In this document: positions 1 through 10,560 of the stretch, in pieces
How positions within the stretch are numbered: position 1 is the stretch's first letter
Layout: each line of letters begins with the position of its first letter
DNA from: Fennellomyces sp. T-0311
Lineage: Eukaryota > Mucoromycota > Mucoromycetes > Mucorales > Lichtheimiaceae
Length of the DNA stretch: 64,000 nucleotides
Direction: 5' to 3'
NCBI GenBank assembly: GCA_025266875.1
Contig: JALLLT010000058.1
Location: 151,638-215,637 of the forward strand
Program-made: the position numbers and the translations under genes
Notes under the pieces: generated by a model
The model's input: the letters and a program-made list of their open reading frames with translations, nothing else
Databases searched by the model: none
Told to the model about the DNA's origin: nothing

Positions 1-2146
1 AAGATCGGAAGTTCCATGCTTGAAAAATCCGCAATGGTAAAGAAAAGCAGGCATATCATAAGAGAGGGTAAGCAACGAAGGGGATGACTATTTTCATAGT
101 GAAATTTATGATCCTGCGGAATGACACATATTCATACCTTGTGCCGAAAGTGTATGTATTGCTCTTTTCTTATTCAGAGGGGGTCTAGTAGCACGGATCG
201 GAAGTACGTACGTCATAAGTATGAAGGCCACATTCGTAGCGTTTGGACCACCAGGAAATTCGGTTCCTGACGCTGGGAGAAAAACTCACGCCTTGCTTAA
301 TTCCTTTTTTGCTTTTTCCAAACTTTGCATAGTTATTCAGTGATGGTTTATTTGGGTTCATACTGAAATATTATAATCAGCAATCATATTGTGATCACGC
401 TAACTGCAAAGTGGCATACCTTTGCTAAGGTGGTAAGTTTGGACTGGGCGGAATTTGGTAACCATCAGTCACCCGAAAACGGGATATGTACGTGAGTATC
501 GTTTAGGGCAGTCGAGAACGATTATTTCTATACGCGTGCCTAAAATGCGATGGTTAGATTATGAAATAATAACAAATGCTTTACTATCTTGTTAATCATG
601 ACAATTCGCGACTCACAGCGACTCTCTATCACTAGATAACGCTCGGCAGAGGATGTCCTTCATTATCTTGGTATATGCAGTCGTCGGTCTATCAACTATC
701 TCTTTTTCGGATGTACAAAGTACGTAAATTACTTTACGGCCTTGCAGCCCTTTTTCTAAACGTCAATGGTATTTTAACGCTCCCGCTCTCGCAAAAACTG
801 CTGTACTTTCAACTGAAAGCTGGAAATCCCCTATTGAAAAAGTGGAGGTCGGCTGCAATTTTCGACCAAACTGGAATTTACCTGTGAGTGTCCTGAGACG
901 ATGCCATATAGTCAGCGACACTACATATATTGAATGTAATAATGACCACTGCGGGCTGAGATTGCTTCAGCTTCAGATAGTCTACACGGTTCAGCTTACG
1001 AATGGACAGTGTGGATATTCGAACCAAGTAGTCCTGTAGTTTCAAAATACACTCCCCTAGCGGGCCACCCTACATGCGCCTGTCGTTGAATCTTACGCTT
1101 TCTGCTTGACGGCGTACTTCCTTCCACAATGATTACTATATACATGCCATTTACTTTTACCTTACATATAATACATCTTGCTTATATTTATATTTGCGTA
1201 GTATGCTTAAATAAAACTGTCGTTACAATTCAACGCAGGTAGTAGATTACACACACAGAGATATTGTCGTGAACGAATACCGTCTATCTTTATCATTTGA
1301 TAATTTGAACGCTACGGCGCGTAAGATGTGTTAGATGGGAGATAGAACTGTTATGCTGATCTACAGAAAAGAAAGCGGCCTAGCGTATACACACGTACTC
1401 TAGATGGGGGAAGCATTTGACAACATACTCAGGTACGTATGTACGTAGTACGAAAAGAGATTGTATTGAAGGGAGGCGAGCCTACTGGTTTATATTGCAC
1501 GTGGTTGTCACAGACGACTTTGTCCATTCGATTCGCACATGGGCTCGAGTTAAGTAGACTTTATCGCTGGGCCACACCCTAGTGCTTATTACCGCAATAC
1601 GTGGGTGTCTTATCTACAGCTCAACACCTACGAAGGCTTTGAAGTAATAGAGAAGCGCTTGAGAATTATCGGTTTTTGACAAGTGGACAAGCTCAAGTGT
1701 TGGAGTGCATGGTCAGGTTTGCAAGCGGGTTGATTGGTGACACAGAAAACAATGGGAGTAATACAAAACTCAGTTTACATGAGATTGCTCTGCAGCGTGG
1801 ATCGTCGGCGCACGTAATATTTTTCCCGCACCAAGGAGACTGCCCCTGCAAGCGATGGATCGGTCCTTCCGCCCTTCCGAAACGCATTCCGTCCATTCCT
1901 TTCTTAGCACGGCACCTTGCACACGTCAAACAGATGGGTTTCGGGCTTTTTCATTGGCAAACAAGCTTGGAATACAAAGAAAAAAAGGCGCGAAAAGATA
2001 TACATAAGCAAACGTAGATCGCAAACAGTTTAGCGAGTTTGGCGGGGGGAGTACATAATATAAAAGAGGTGTAAAGAGGGGATATAAGTCGATTTAAAGA
2101 ACTTGGGGATATGCGAGGAAAGGGAGACTAAGCATAGAGTACATAT
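1..2146. other. Left-end spacer without a supported gene
   Basis: No open frame here looks like a conserved protein. The frames present are under 115 codons, several begin at non-ATG codons, and they overlap one another on both strands. The sequence is AT-rich with TA-rich stretches (for example around 1140-1210). I see no tRNA, rRNA or clear repeat by eye, though a short or divergent RNA gene could be missed. Confidence 0.6.
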
Positions 2147-3217
2147 CTAGGACGACGAGGATGCGCTGATGGTGTCAAGACTGCCCTCCCAGAACATTTG
2201 CATCTGCTGGATTTCTCTGGAGCTCTTGGCATCTAGATCGTCTAGACCCCACATGATTTCCTTGACTCGTTCCTGCACCTCGCCCTTCTCGAGCACCACC
2301 GCGTCATCGTCGTCCTTCTCTTCCAGGAACTTGTTTATCCGCCGGATGTCTTTGCGTACCTCGTGCACCGTCTTGGCGATGGACCGCAGCCGCGAGTTGA
2401 GCTCCTGCACCTGACGCTTGTTGACGTACATGATTTCCTTCAGCTCCTCGAGCGACTCGGTCATGGACGACGTTTCAATGTTGAGCTTGTGGATGGCTGG
2501 CAGCGGGTTTTCGTAGGAGTACGCCTGGTCGTAGAGCGTGGATTTCATGGCCGCGAACATGGATTCGAGTTCCTTGATTTGGTCGAGCTGCATCCACGCC
2601 ATGTCCTTTCTTATCGAGCTGTCGAGATTGCGCAGTGACGACGTCTGCCGTTCACGGTCGCGTGATTTGGTCTCGACAAGGTTCGCTACTGACGTTATGA
2701 CCAGTTCGAGAGGAGGCGCAAACTTGTTCTTTAGCGGTTCGTCGGCAAGCAGCGTATTGAAGAGCCGCTTGTGGAGCGTTTTGGTTTCCCAGACAGCCGA
2801 GTTGAGCTCCTCCAGCTGCCGTTTTAAAACTTCAAAGGGGTCGTCATCCTCAGCGTCCAGCGACGACCATGTCGACGAGAACGAGCTACGGCGAGACCGC
2901 CCGTACGCGCTTGTCGACGTCGACATGGCCGTCGACCACTGATGCATGGGTGACAGTACTGGGCTCGTGGGGTCCTGTATTTCCTTGGTGAATTCGCACA
3001 ACGAACTCGACAGACTCCTGTTCATCGCCATGGCTGCCAATTTGCTGTTATTGCCCTGAGGCGGTGGAGTCGAGACGGGGCCCCCTCCGCCTGCTGAATG
3101 CAGCTCAGCCGCAAGCGAAGACCCCAATGGAGTCTCCATGAAATAGCCCTTCCCCAGCAACTCCTCCTCGAGAGACTGGCTCGCTGCAAAGGCATCGTCT
3201 TCAAACAGTTCGGCCAT
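2147..3217 (-). CDS. Coiled-coil protein of unknown function
   Basis: One uninterrupted frame of 356 codons. I take the ATG at 3217 as the start because it has a strong context (CACCATGGCC); the upstream in-frame extension lacks an ATG. The N-terminus is acidic (MAELFEDDAFAASQSLEEEL). Residues about 40-130 are Ser/Thr/Pro-rich with several SP motifs and an SRRSSF basic-Ser stretch. From about residue 135 to 340 the protein is charged and helical with heptad-like Leu spacing, consistent with a coiled coil. No signal peptide or membrane segment is visible. The first residues and the coiled coil loosely recall FEZ-type adaptors, but I would not assign that. The ATG faces away from the uL11m stop, so the two genes lie in the same direction with about 180 bp between them. 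Probably a real cytoplasmic scaffold-like protein. Confidence 0.75.
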   Translation of the reverse strand: MAELFEDDAFAASQSLEEELLGKGYFMETPLGSSLAAELHSAGGGGPVSTPPPQGNNSKLAAMAMNRSLSSSLCEFTKEIQDPTSPVLSPMHQWSTAMSTSTSAYGRSRRSSFSSTWSSLDAEDDDPFEVLKRQLEELNSAVWETKTLHKRLFNTLLADEPLKNKFAPPLELVITSVANLVETKSRDRERQTSSLRNLDSSIRKDMAWMQLDQIKELESMFAAMKSTLYDQAYSYENPLPAIHKLNIETSSMTESLEELKEIMYVNKRQVQELNSRLRSIAKTVHEVRKDIRRINKFLEEKDDDDAVVLEKGEVQERVKEIMWGLDDLDAKSSREIQQMQMFWEGSLDTISASSSS

Positions 3218-3400
3218 GGTGGTAGATGGGAATTGTGAGAGTGTGAAAAAGAAGAGCAAAAAAAAAGCGCTGGGCGGATAAAGAAAACGGACGCAACGTA
3301 AAAAACACTCGATATATTATTGGATGGCACGAGCCAGTGCGTTTGACCAGGTAATACATAATAACAACTTTTTGTGGTGGAAAATATACAAAACGACTCT

Positions 3401-3844
3401 TTAATGCACAACTTCGATACCAACGCTCTTGGCAACCCCAATCACGCTGCCACAGATGCTCTGCAGCGGCAGGTGCTTCAGGTTGGCATCCGTCTGCTTG
3501 ATTTTCGCAATCTCGTAAATGTGCTTGAGGGACAGCTTCGCAACCACCTCCGAGCCGGGCTTCTGCGCGCCCTTGCCGATGCCTGCCGCCCGTTTCAGAA
3601 GGAACGTGGTGGGTGGCGTCTTGGTAACAAACGTAAATGTACGGTCTGGTTTGATGGTGATGACGGTGGGTACGGGTGTTTCGGGTACAATGTGTTTGGT
3701 CTTGTCGTTGAATTGTTTGCAAAAGTCCATGGACTTGACACCACGTGCACCCAATGCAGGGCCGACGGGAGGTGAAGGCGATGCTTTGCCGGCAGCCACC
3801 AGAATCCGAACAAGCGCTTCAGCTCCCTGTTGCTTTTTTGACAT
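3401..3844 (-). CDS. Mitochondrial large-subunit ribosomal protein uL11m
   Basis: Single-exon frame of 147 residues, close to the usual length of L11. The N-terminal domain has the family signature, with ILVAAGKASPSPPVGPALGARG at about residues 14-35 followed by FCKQFNDKT. The C-terminal domain carries the TPPTTFLLKRAAG rRNA-binding segment and ends with the ICGSVIGVAKSVGIEV helix. L11 forms the GTPase-associated stalk base of the large ribosomal subunit. The bacterial-type sequence, rather than the cytosolic Rpl12 type, points to the mitochondrial ribosome (yeast Mrpl19). The first residues are basic, and a cleavable targeting peptide is not obvious. It is divergent with the otubain gene, sharing a 288-bp promoter region. 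Confidence 0.93.
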   Translation of the reverse strand: MSKKQQGAEALVRILVAAGKASPSPPVGPALGARGVKSMDFCKQFNDKTKHIVPETPVPTVITIKPDRTFTFVTKTPPTTFLLKRAAGIGKGAQKPGSEVVAKLSLKHIYEIAKIKQTDANLKHLPLQSICGSVIGVAKSVGIEVVH

Positions 3845-4132
3845 TTGGAGAATAAAAGAAGTTATTATTTTTTTGGCTGTTGCTTGAACTCAGTGACTTG
3901 CGCTGAGTTTGCCTTGCTCAAAGAAGACTATGCCGCGACCCCTTTCATCATTCAAGGTACAGCTTTTTCTCTGCCATGGTTACGGCGTTGTTGCCCTGGG
4001 CAGCTGGTGCTGGGAGGTTATCCTGGACAGAAAGGCAGATTACAATGCACCACGTGAACTTTAAGTTGCAACCACCTAAATTCCGCCTGTTTCCTTCCCG
4101 CGTTCGCATTTTTCTCGCCATACGCATAAAAA

Positions 4133-5195
4133 ATGTCAGCCCAAGCAGATAAAGAACCCGAACTTACCGATGAGCAGATCCTTGAGCTAGAGCAGCGCAT
4201 TAAGGACGAGGAGGCCCATAAAGTAAAATCCTAAACTGAACATGAATGACACGAATTGACGATGCATAAAAGACACCCTTGGTTTGCCAAGATGAGCCCA
4301 TCAGCACGCTCGAAGAAGAATTCAAGGGTAACGAGCCGTTCCTTCGCAAAGTCAAAGTAGACCGTCCTCTTTCATCGGTTTCATGAACAGTTTCGATTTA
4401 CATGGGCTTTTTAGAATCTTGGTCTTACGTCAGACAGGATACGCAAGTGTCGTGGTGACGGTAAGTATTTTCGTGAAGGCGTGTAGTGAGCAGAACACTG
4501 ACACATTGCCCTTTAGGCAACTGCTTTTTCCGAGGTAACGTGCCAGCACCAATATTGTAACGGGCAAATTACATTAACAACCCTCCACAGCGTTTGCATT
4601 TGCCTGGTTTGAGAGCTTGATGAAAGCCGACGAAGCAACGTATCAAGCAGCCTTGGCGAAACTCAAATCAACACCTGACTTGTTGGATCTGGGAGGATTC
4701 CAAAAGCTGGCATTTGAGGACTTTTACGAAATAACCTTGGAGCAGATGGTACTGCTTCCCCAGCGTGATCCGGATATGTTATTGGCAGCCTTCCAGTCTG
4801 AGGAGATCAGCAATGCCATTGTGGTCCATCTTCGCTTTGTCACCTCGGCTTATTTGCGTGTGCATGCTGCTGAATACGAACCGTTCCTTGTCGTCGAAAT
4901 GATTTCAATCGATGAGTTCTGCGCCATGCATGTCGAGGCGTTCGGCCGCGAATCCGATCATCTCCAGATTATCGCCCTCAGCAAAGCCCTGGATGTCCCT
5001 GTACAGATCGTTTATTTGGATGGCAGTGCGGATGAGGAGGCCGCCGTGCATGATTTTCGGCCGGATGATACGGATACCACGCGTAAGCCGTTGAGATTGA
5101 TTTACAGACCAGGTAAGCGTACGACAGGAACGAAAGAGCGGACGCAACTAAGCAGTGGCTGTGTAGGTCACTATGATATCCTTTACGAGAAATAA
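4133..5195 (+). CDS. Otubain-type ubiquitin thioesterase
   Basis: Spliced model of six exons: 4133-4222, 4273-4356, 4415-4460, 4517-4534, 4591-5112 and 5167-5195. It gives 262 residues, matching otubain length. The peptidase C65 signature is complete: RGDGNCFFRAFAFA contains the catalytic Asp and Cys, and the C-terminal YRPGHYDILY contains the catalytic His. Otubains cleave Lys48-linked ubiquitin and can also block E2 enzymes, acting in cytosol and nucleus. The catalytic Cys codon lies in an 18-nt exon. The last intron (5113-5166) is 54 bp and stays open, so an unspliced reading would insert 18 residues just before the catalytic His motif. The second intron boundary (4357-4414) is the least certain. 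It converges on VPS52 with about 40 bp between stop codons. Confidence 0.9.
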
Positions 5196-5235
5196 AAATG
5201 GGACGCGAAGGAATACGAGTCGTTTTGTATGGCTA

Positions 5236-8168
5236 TTAGAAAGTACTTCTGAACTTTTTTATTTCCACCATGACGGTCTGAATGCCCACTGGTTGGACTC
5301 CACCAATGTTGCGCTGCTCTAGAATATCTAAGAATTTGGTATAGTACACGATGAGCTGTCCCAGCACGGCATGCAGCACCGTCGTGCCATTCTTAAAGTT
5401 GGAAAAGTATTGGATCACGGATGCGTTGATTGACGTCAGGTTTTGTCGCCATGTCTGCGCAAACTCATGTGATATCCGTTGCAAGTCGCCTATATAAGCA
5501 TTAGACAGCTTTTCACTCCAACCTTCCACGCAATATTACCTTTTTCTGGTTGGACCATGTTTTTGGATTGATCCGCTCGTTTCACACAATCAATCATGCT
5601 GCCAAAGTAGGGTTTGAGTTGCTCATCCACAAATGCACCAGTATGGATGGACAGCAATTGCCGCACGTGCTCCAGTTCACTTTCCAATGCCCGATTATGT
5701 GCTTCCTGTTGTCATGACAAGTTAGACCCGGTATAGTTGTTATTTGATAAATGCACGAACCTGAAACACCGATACAATCACATCGTAATTATTGATCAAG
5801 AAAGCTATTCGCCTTGTTGCCTCAGTAAATTCATTGGACATTCTTGCCAATAATCCTTCGAATTCGTTTCTCATCTTTTGTACGCTAATTATCATGTCAG
5901 CGTGTAAAAAGAGGATAGAATACTGCCACGCTACCTGTTAGTGAGTATAGCATCATCATAACCTTCATTCAGGACAAGTAAAGATGCTGCAAACTCTGCA
6001 TAACGACGGGTGATCTGAAATTCGGCTCAGCCCACGTGCTAAAAAAAAAAGCCAAGTATACAAACTTACATAATGAGGGTGGATATCCTTGACAGCGCTA
6101 ATGACCGATTTACTAGCTGCCATCCGTTTCAGGCTTTCTATGTGGAGTGTCATGACGTGCTGGAATCGTGGCCATAGCGCCATGTTGGTAGAATTGGTAT
6201 AACCCTCCAAAGCTGGTACGCGTCGCCGTTGTAACTCGAGTGCAAGTTGGGTATTGATACGAATACACAGCAGAATACCCACGGCATCATAAGAATTCTC
6301 AATATATGTTTTTGTGAATGTCTATACGATATATGAGTGTTGTCACTCTTTGGTAATGACAGTAAGCTTCCTACCAGTCCAACTTTTTCGGTGGGATCAA
6401 ATATTTGTTGAAACACGGATTTGGATGTATCGGCAGACTTTTTGGTATCTCTCGACGAAAAGAATTCGTATATGAAAAGGTATTCTGAGCTAGCATTATC
6501 GATCAGCGTCAGATTGAAGCTCCTGAAGAGTTGTTCGAACTGGAATTTCTGTCGAGGCGATTAGTATCCACTTTAGCTACATTGCATAGAAACCTTACCT
6601 GGTCTTTATCTTCTGCAACATGGACAAGAATCACACCTTGCTCTTGCATTTTTAACGCATCAATGCGATCACCCAGAGCAAACACATTCGTTTTGTCCTT
6701 CAATGCAACTTTGCTGCCTCCAAAGAGACCTTTTCGACCATGTTCTTCCACACCAATAAGATCGGATTTATCGGCGGTAATAGTCTAGATTTGAATCAGC
6801 ATCTATTTCCTTGATACAGATATATCATACCTGCAGCTTCGATAACCCTTTGCTGTATCTCTCGAAATGATTATGGAAGTACCACTTAAGTGCGTTCACA
6901 TATGTCTGTCGTATTTCCGTGGCAGCATCGTGATGACGCTCAATCACAAATTGGTGAAGCTCCTTGTACTTGAGAAAGACAGACTGCTGCATGATTTGAA
7001 CATTGGTGTTTGGAACCAGCAAGGCGTTAATTCTCTCGATAAAAAAATCGCGGATCGTCGCTGCAGCTTTGAGCCGCAATTTTTCCAATTCGGGCCCAAC
7101 GTTGCGCAACGCTTTGATGGGTTTGTTTTGGTTGGCTTTCACAAAGCGCATTTGTTGATTGATCCCCAATAAGTACTGTAACCATACTTCATCCACATCG
7201 CCTTCTGTAATCTTTCTTTTAAACCGTGAATTAGTCTTTCGTGCCGCTGGCGGTTGCCTCTATGAGCATACTTGATACTGTAAGGAGGGATGACCATGCC
7301 TTGCAATGCCTTGCCTAGTTTGGTCTCCACTGCCTTTCGGTTGCGCAACTTGACACTCATGCGTGAAGATCGTTCCTGCAGACTCTTGATCTCCCCGCTA
7401 ATGTTTCCCAAATCACTCTGAAACACGCTCAGTAACTCCTCCATCCTCCCAAGCACTTCGTCGCAGCTCTATTTACATCATTTAGTGGTGGCTTCTTGTA
7501 TCTCTGAACACAAAATACCTGGATTTCCGAATGCAAATCAACAAACGAACGTATCTGCTGAACGTCTAAGCAAGCCACGTTTAACATCCTTATCCGCCGA
7601 AAAAGTAGGCACATACACAGACTTACAATCATTCTCAAGATCCTTTTGAACTGATTCTCGTTCCTCCTCGATCTGTTTGGCATATTCGCGGAGATCCATA
7701 CCATTCTCCAAAGCTTCTCGAACAAATTCGTCTTCTTGAAACGCGGATATCCGATCTAACCTTCTTCATTGAGTCTCATGCTGCCTTTTGAAATTCGGCA
7801 TATTTACCGTCCACCTCATCGAATGTAATCTGATAAAAATCATCGTCTAAAAAGTCATTTTCGAGTGTCGGCGACGCATCCTATAAAGAGACTCTAGGGT
7901 AAGCCATAAAGAAACTACTGGGGGTATAAAGATCGGTTACATTGTCTTCAGGCCCTTGTTCCAGTAGCCAATCGAGTTCTTTCATTGCTGCTGATCCTTC
8001 TGCCACTTGAGCAAGTGGTTTGTCATCGTCGTCATCGTCTTCATCTCGTACCGGTTTATTGTTCGTGTCGCTTAAATCTTCGTCGGAGGATGGCACAGAC
8101 GGTAAGGCTTTATCCATGCTGTTGCGTAATCGTTCATTGCTCCGATCGGGGCTGTCGGCAGCGTCCAT
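5236..8168 (-). CDS. VPS52: GARP/EARP complex subunit Vps52
   Basis: Multi-exon minus-strand gene starting at ATG 8168 and ending at the stop at 5236, roughly 700 residues after splicing. The N-terminus is acidic and Ser-rich (residues 1-75). Exon 1 probably ends at an AAT|GTAACC donor, followed by an exon rich in Asp. The family core is clear: a coiled coil with RISAFQEDEFVREALE, then ELLSVFQSDLGNISGEIK and LQERSSRMSVKLRNRKAVE, which matches Vps52/Sac2. Downstream exons encode the C-terminal helical-rod region. Vps52 joins Vps51, Vps53 and Vps54 to tether endosome-derived vesicles at the trans-Golgi network. At least eight short introns are needed, and several boundaries in 5500-7500 are approximate. 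It is divergent from the beta-helix gene across a 395-bp promoter. Confidence 0.88.
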
Positions 8169-8563
8169 AGGTTTTTTTTTTTGGTTGGCTTTTATATACG
8201 AAAGTTAGGGGCGTGTATTTTTTCTGGTCGCAGGATGGAAACCCTGTCTGACTTTTTTTATGAACTTTAATTTAACAACGTGCCCTGGCCGACCTCTTGG
8301 CATGACAACATGCATGAAAATACCAGAGTCCATAATAGCGTTGTCTATCCCACTGGAAGCTTTATTTGTTGCCAATGACTCGATCAAATACTGCTGGTTG
8401 ATTACCATTGCGACAATAGCATTTAGCGTTGCTATGGCAACGCGATAGCCGTAATAAGTTGCTAATATAATGAAACCTGCTCAACCACGCATTATCGGAC
8501 TAAACACAACCATTAGCTCGGAAAAATGGCAAGGTATCTCTTTCGCTTGTTTGTAACAATAAA
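8169..8563. promoter_or_regulatory. Divergent promoter region between VPS52 and beta-helix gene
   Basis: A 395-bp spacer between two divergently transcribed genes. It holds the X-box described separately and AT-rich flanks. A 67-codon minus-strand frame (8205-8408, starting MVINQQYL) lies inside. It has no recognisable family and could be a small protein, a UTR or chance. Confidence 0.5.
8428..8441. promoter_or_regulatory. RFX-type X-box (GTTGCTATGGCAAC)
   Basis: The 14-mer fits the RFX consensus GTNRCC-N(0-3)-RGYAAC with one deviation (T for C in the left half-site). It sits in a longer inverted repeat with 7-bp arms GCGTTGC/GCAACGC around TATG. RFX proteins, such as yeast Crt1/Rfx1, bind this element. 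It lies about 260 bp upstream of the VPS52 ATG and about 120 bp upstream of the beta-helix ATG. Function is inferred from the motif only. Confidence 0.5.
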
Positions 8564-10450
8564 ATGGGAGGCTTCAGCAAGTTTCTCCAAACAACTGTCA
8601 GTGCGCTCGAGCAGCTCAACGTTGAAGTAAACAATCACCGGCACGACCACCATTCCTCTCACCCTGGGGAACAACCCGAGCAATGCGCTTACAATCCCAA
8701 TGCACCTTACTCTCGTGTCGTGTACCCAGGTCCCGATGGTAGACTGGTGTATCCACCTTACAACGAAAAGGGCGATCGCATTATCGACTTTTCTTCTGCT
8801 GGCTACAATGAAGGCCGCACACCGTTGCCCCAAGGCATTCCTGTTGTCATGACACTTGATTCTCAAGGACCTGACGACACACAGCGAATTCAACAAGCTT
8901 TGGATCAAGTGGCTGCAATGCCTGAGACGAATGGATTCCGAGGCGCTTTGCAGCTGAACAGAGGTTACTATTATGTCAGTCAACCTCTGGAATTCCGAGT
9001 ATCGGGTGTTGTATTGCAAGGCGATCCAGCCGGTGGTACGGTTATTGTCGGCACCAGTGACCCGTTGAACACAAAGTGTCTTTTCAAAATCCTCGGTGAG
9101 GCCAATGTGCCCGCTCGAAAACGTATTCCTGTTTTGGACGAGTACGTCCCCGTGGGTCATTGCCAACTCACAGTACGCGACAAGAACCGGTTTCAAATCG
9201 GCGACGAGGTTTTGGTTGGGGTCCATTTCAATGATGCTTGGATCAAGGCTATTGGTATGGACGTGATCCATCCCAAAGGAAATACTGCAAAAAATAATGG
9301 TTGGAAACCGGGGAAATTCGATCATTATCGTCGTGTCGTCCGAGTGGATAACGGAAACCAACTTACTTTGAACGAACCCATTACTGCCAGTATATCCAAA
9401 CCATTCGGCGGCGCGTTCGTGGAAAAGTATGAGAATAGACGAGTCAAGCGTATCGGATTGCAGTATTTCGAGTGTCAATTTCCTCAAAATAAGGACCGTG
9501 GCCCTGATGAAATGATGAAACACCAAAAGAAAGCCGTCAAGGACTATCGTTTTGCAGATGAAATGTTTGATCACCTTATGGTTGCTATGGAACATGCTCA
9601 AGACTGCTGGATTCGCCAGGTGCGATCGGTTTGGTGGCGTAATTTTGCTCGACTTAACCCAAATACTCTTGCGATCACTCTTCAGGTATGCTGTCTTGTT
9701 GTTACTACGAGCATACAGAAATTCTTAACTCTTTTTCAGAGATGCCACCATATGTTCCCACAGGAGCCGCCTCAGGATAAGCGAAAGCCTTGGCCGTTGA
9801 CGGGTCAATTTGCGTTTGAAATCTCTGGCCAAATGATCCTTATCGAGCACTGCCATGCCGAGTTTAACTTCCATGCATATTCGTACAAGGGCCGAGTTCC
9901 CGGTCCCAACGTTGTCTACAACAGCGATTGTGTAGCCAAAAATGGTGATGTCGGTCCACACATGAAGTGGTGTAAGTTTTCTCTAAATATAATTATTATC
10001 TTTTGATACTGACGAGATTTCTGTTTAGCAACTGGCCAACTTTATGACAGTAAGTTATTTTTTTCTCTGATGGTAGAATTTATCGCAAATGGTTAACCGT
10101 TTTTTACAGATTGCAATATCGAGGGTCAGATGATTATCCAAGACCGTTTCGATGCTGGCTCGGGCCACGGTTGGTCAGGTGCAAACTCTGTTATCTGGAA
10201 CACTATAGCGCATGGAGGCATGGTCGTTCAAAAACCACCAACAGCAAACAACTTTTTGAGTAAGTAAATAGCTAAAGATTATAACCTACAGATAACTTAT
10301 CGCATGTTCACAGTCGGTAGCTCGTCAAAGCGTGGCAAGGCGCGAATGCCAAATCATGAGTGGGCATGGGAAGAGTGTCAGGATATCAAAGTTAATCCTC
10401 CAAGTCTATATATTGCACAACTCAATGAACGACGACAGCGATCCCAATAA
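8564..10450 (+). CDS. Pectate-lyase-fold (parallel beta-helix) protein
   Basis: Five exons (8564-9685, 9740-9971, 10029-10049, 10110-10259, 10314-10450) sum to 553 residues with consistent phases; the third exon is only 21 nt. The sequence shows a polysaccharide-lyase-like beta-helix layout: TLDSQGPDDTQRIQQALDQV, the ALQLNRGYYYVSQPLEFR turn, then repeated short strands ending in Cys/His-containing turns (LIEHCHAEFNFHAYSYKG, GPNVVYNSDCVA, QDRFDAGSGHGWSGANSV). It resembles uncharacterised fungal proteins of the pectin-lyase-like superfamily (DUF4955-like). No signal peptide is visible; the N-terminus is MGGFSKFLQTTVSALEQLN followed by a His-rich stretch, so it may be intracellular. Catalytic residues cannot be assigned. 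It converges on eIF4G with about 110 bp between stops. Confidence 0.8.
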
Positions 10451-10560
10451 TAAATACTTTTACGATAGAATTATTTATTTTAAAAAGAAAGTACTGAACT
10501 ACATTTTTCGGTTTGTGACCCATCTTCGCTTCCTCAGATCATTGAGGTCCTATCAGAAAC

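Noticed and set aside
3218..3259. Fourteen extra N-terminal codons for the coiled-coil gene
   Set aside because: No ATG begins the extension, while the ATG at 3217 has a strong context.
8513..9601. 362-codon minus-strand frame
   Set aside because: It lies opposite exon 1 of the beta-helix gene, which has clear family motifs. The antisense frame has no recognisable domain and is a codon-bias shadow.
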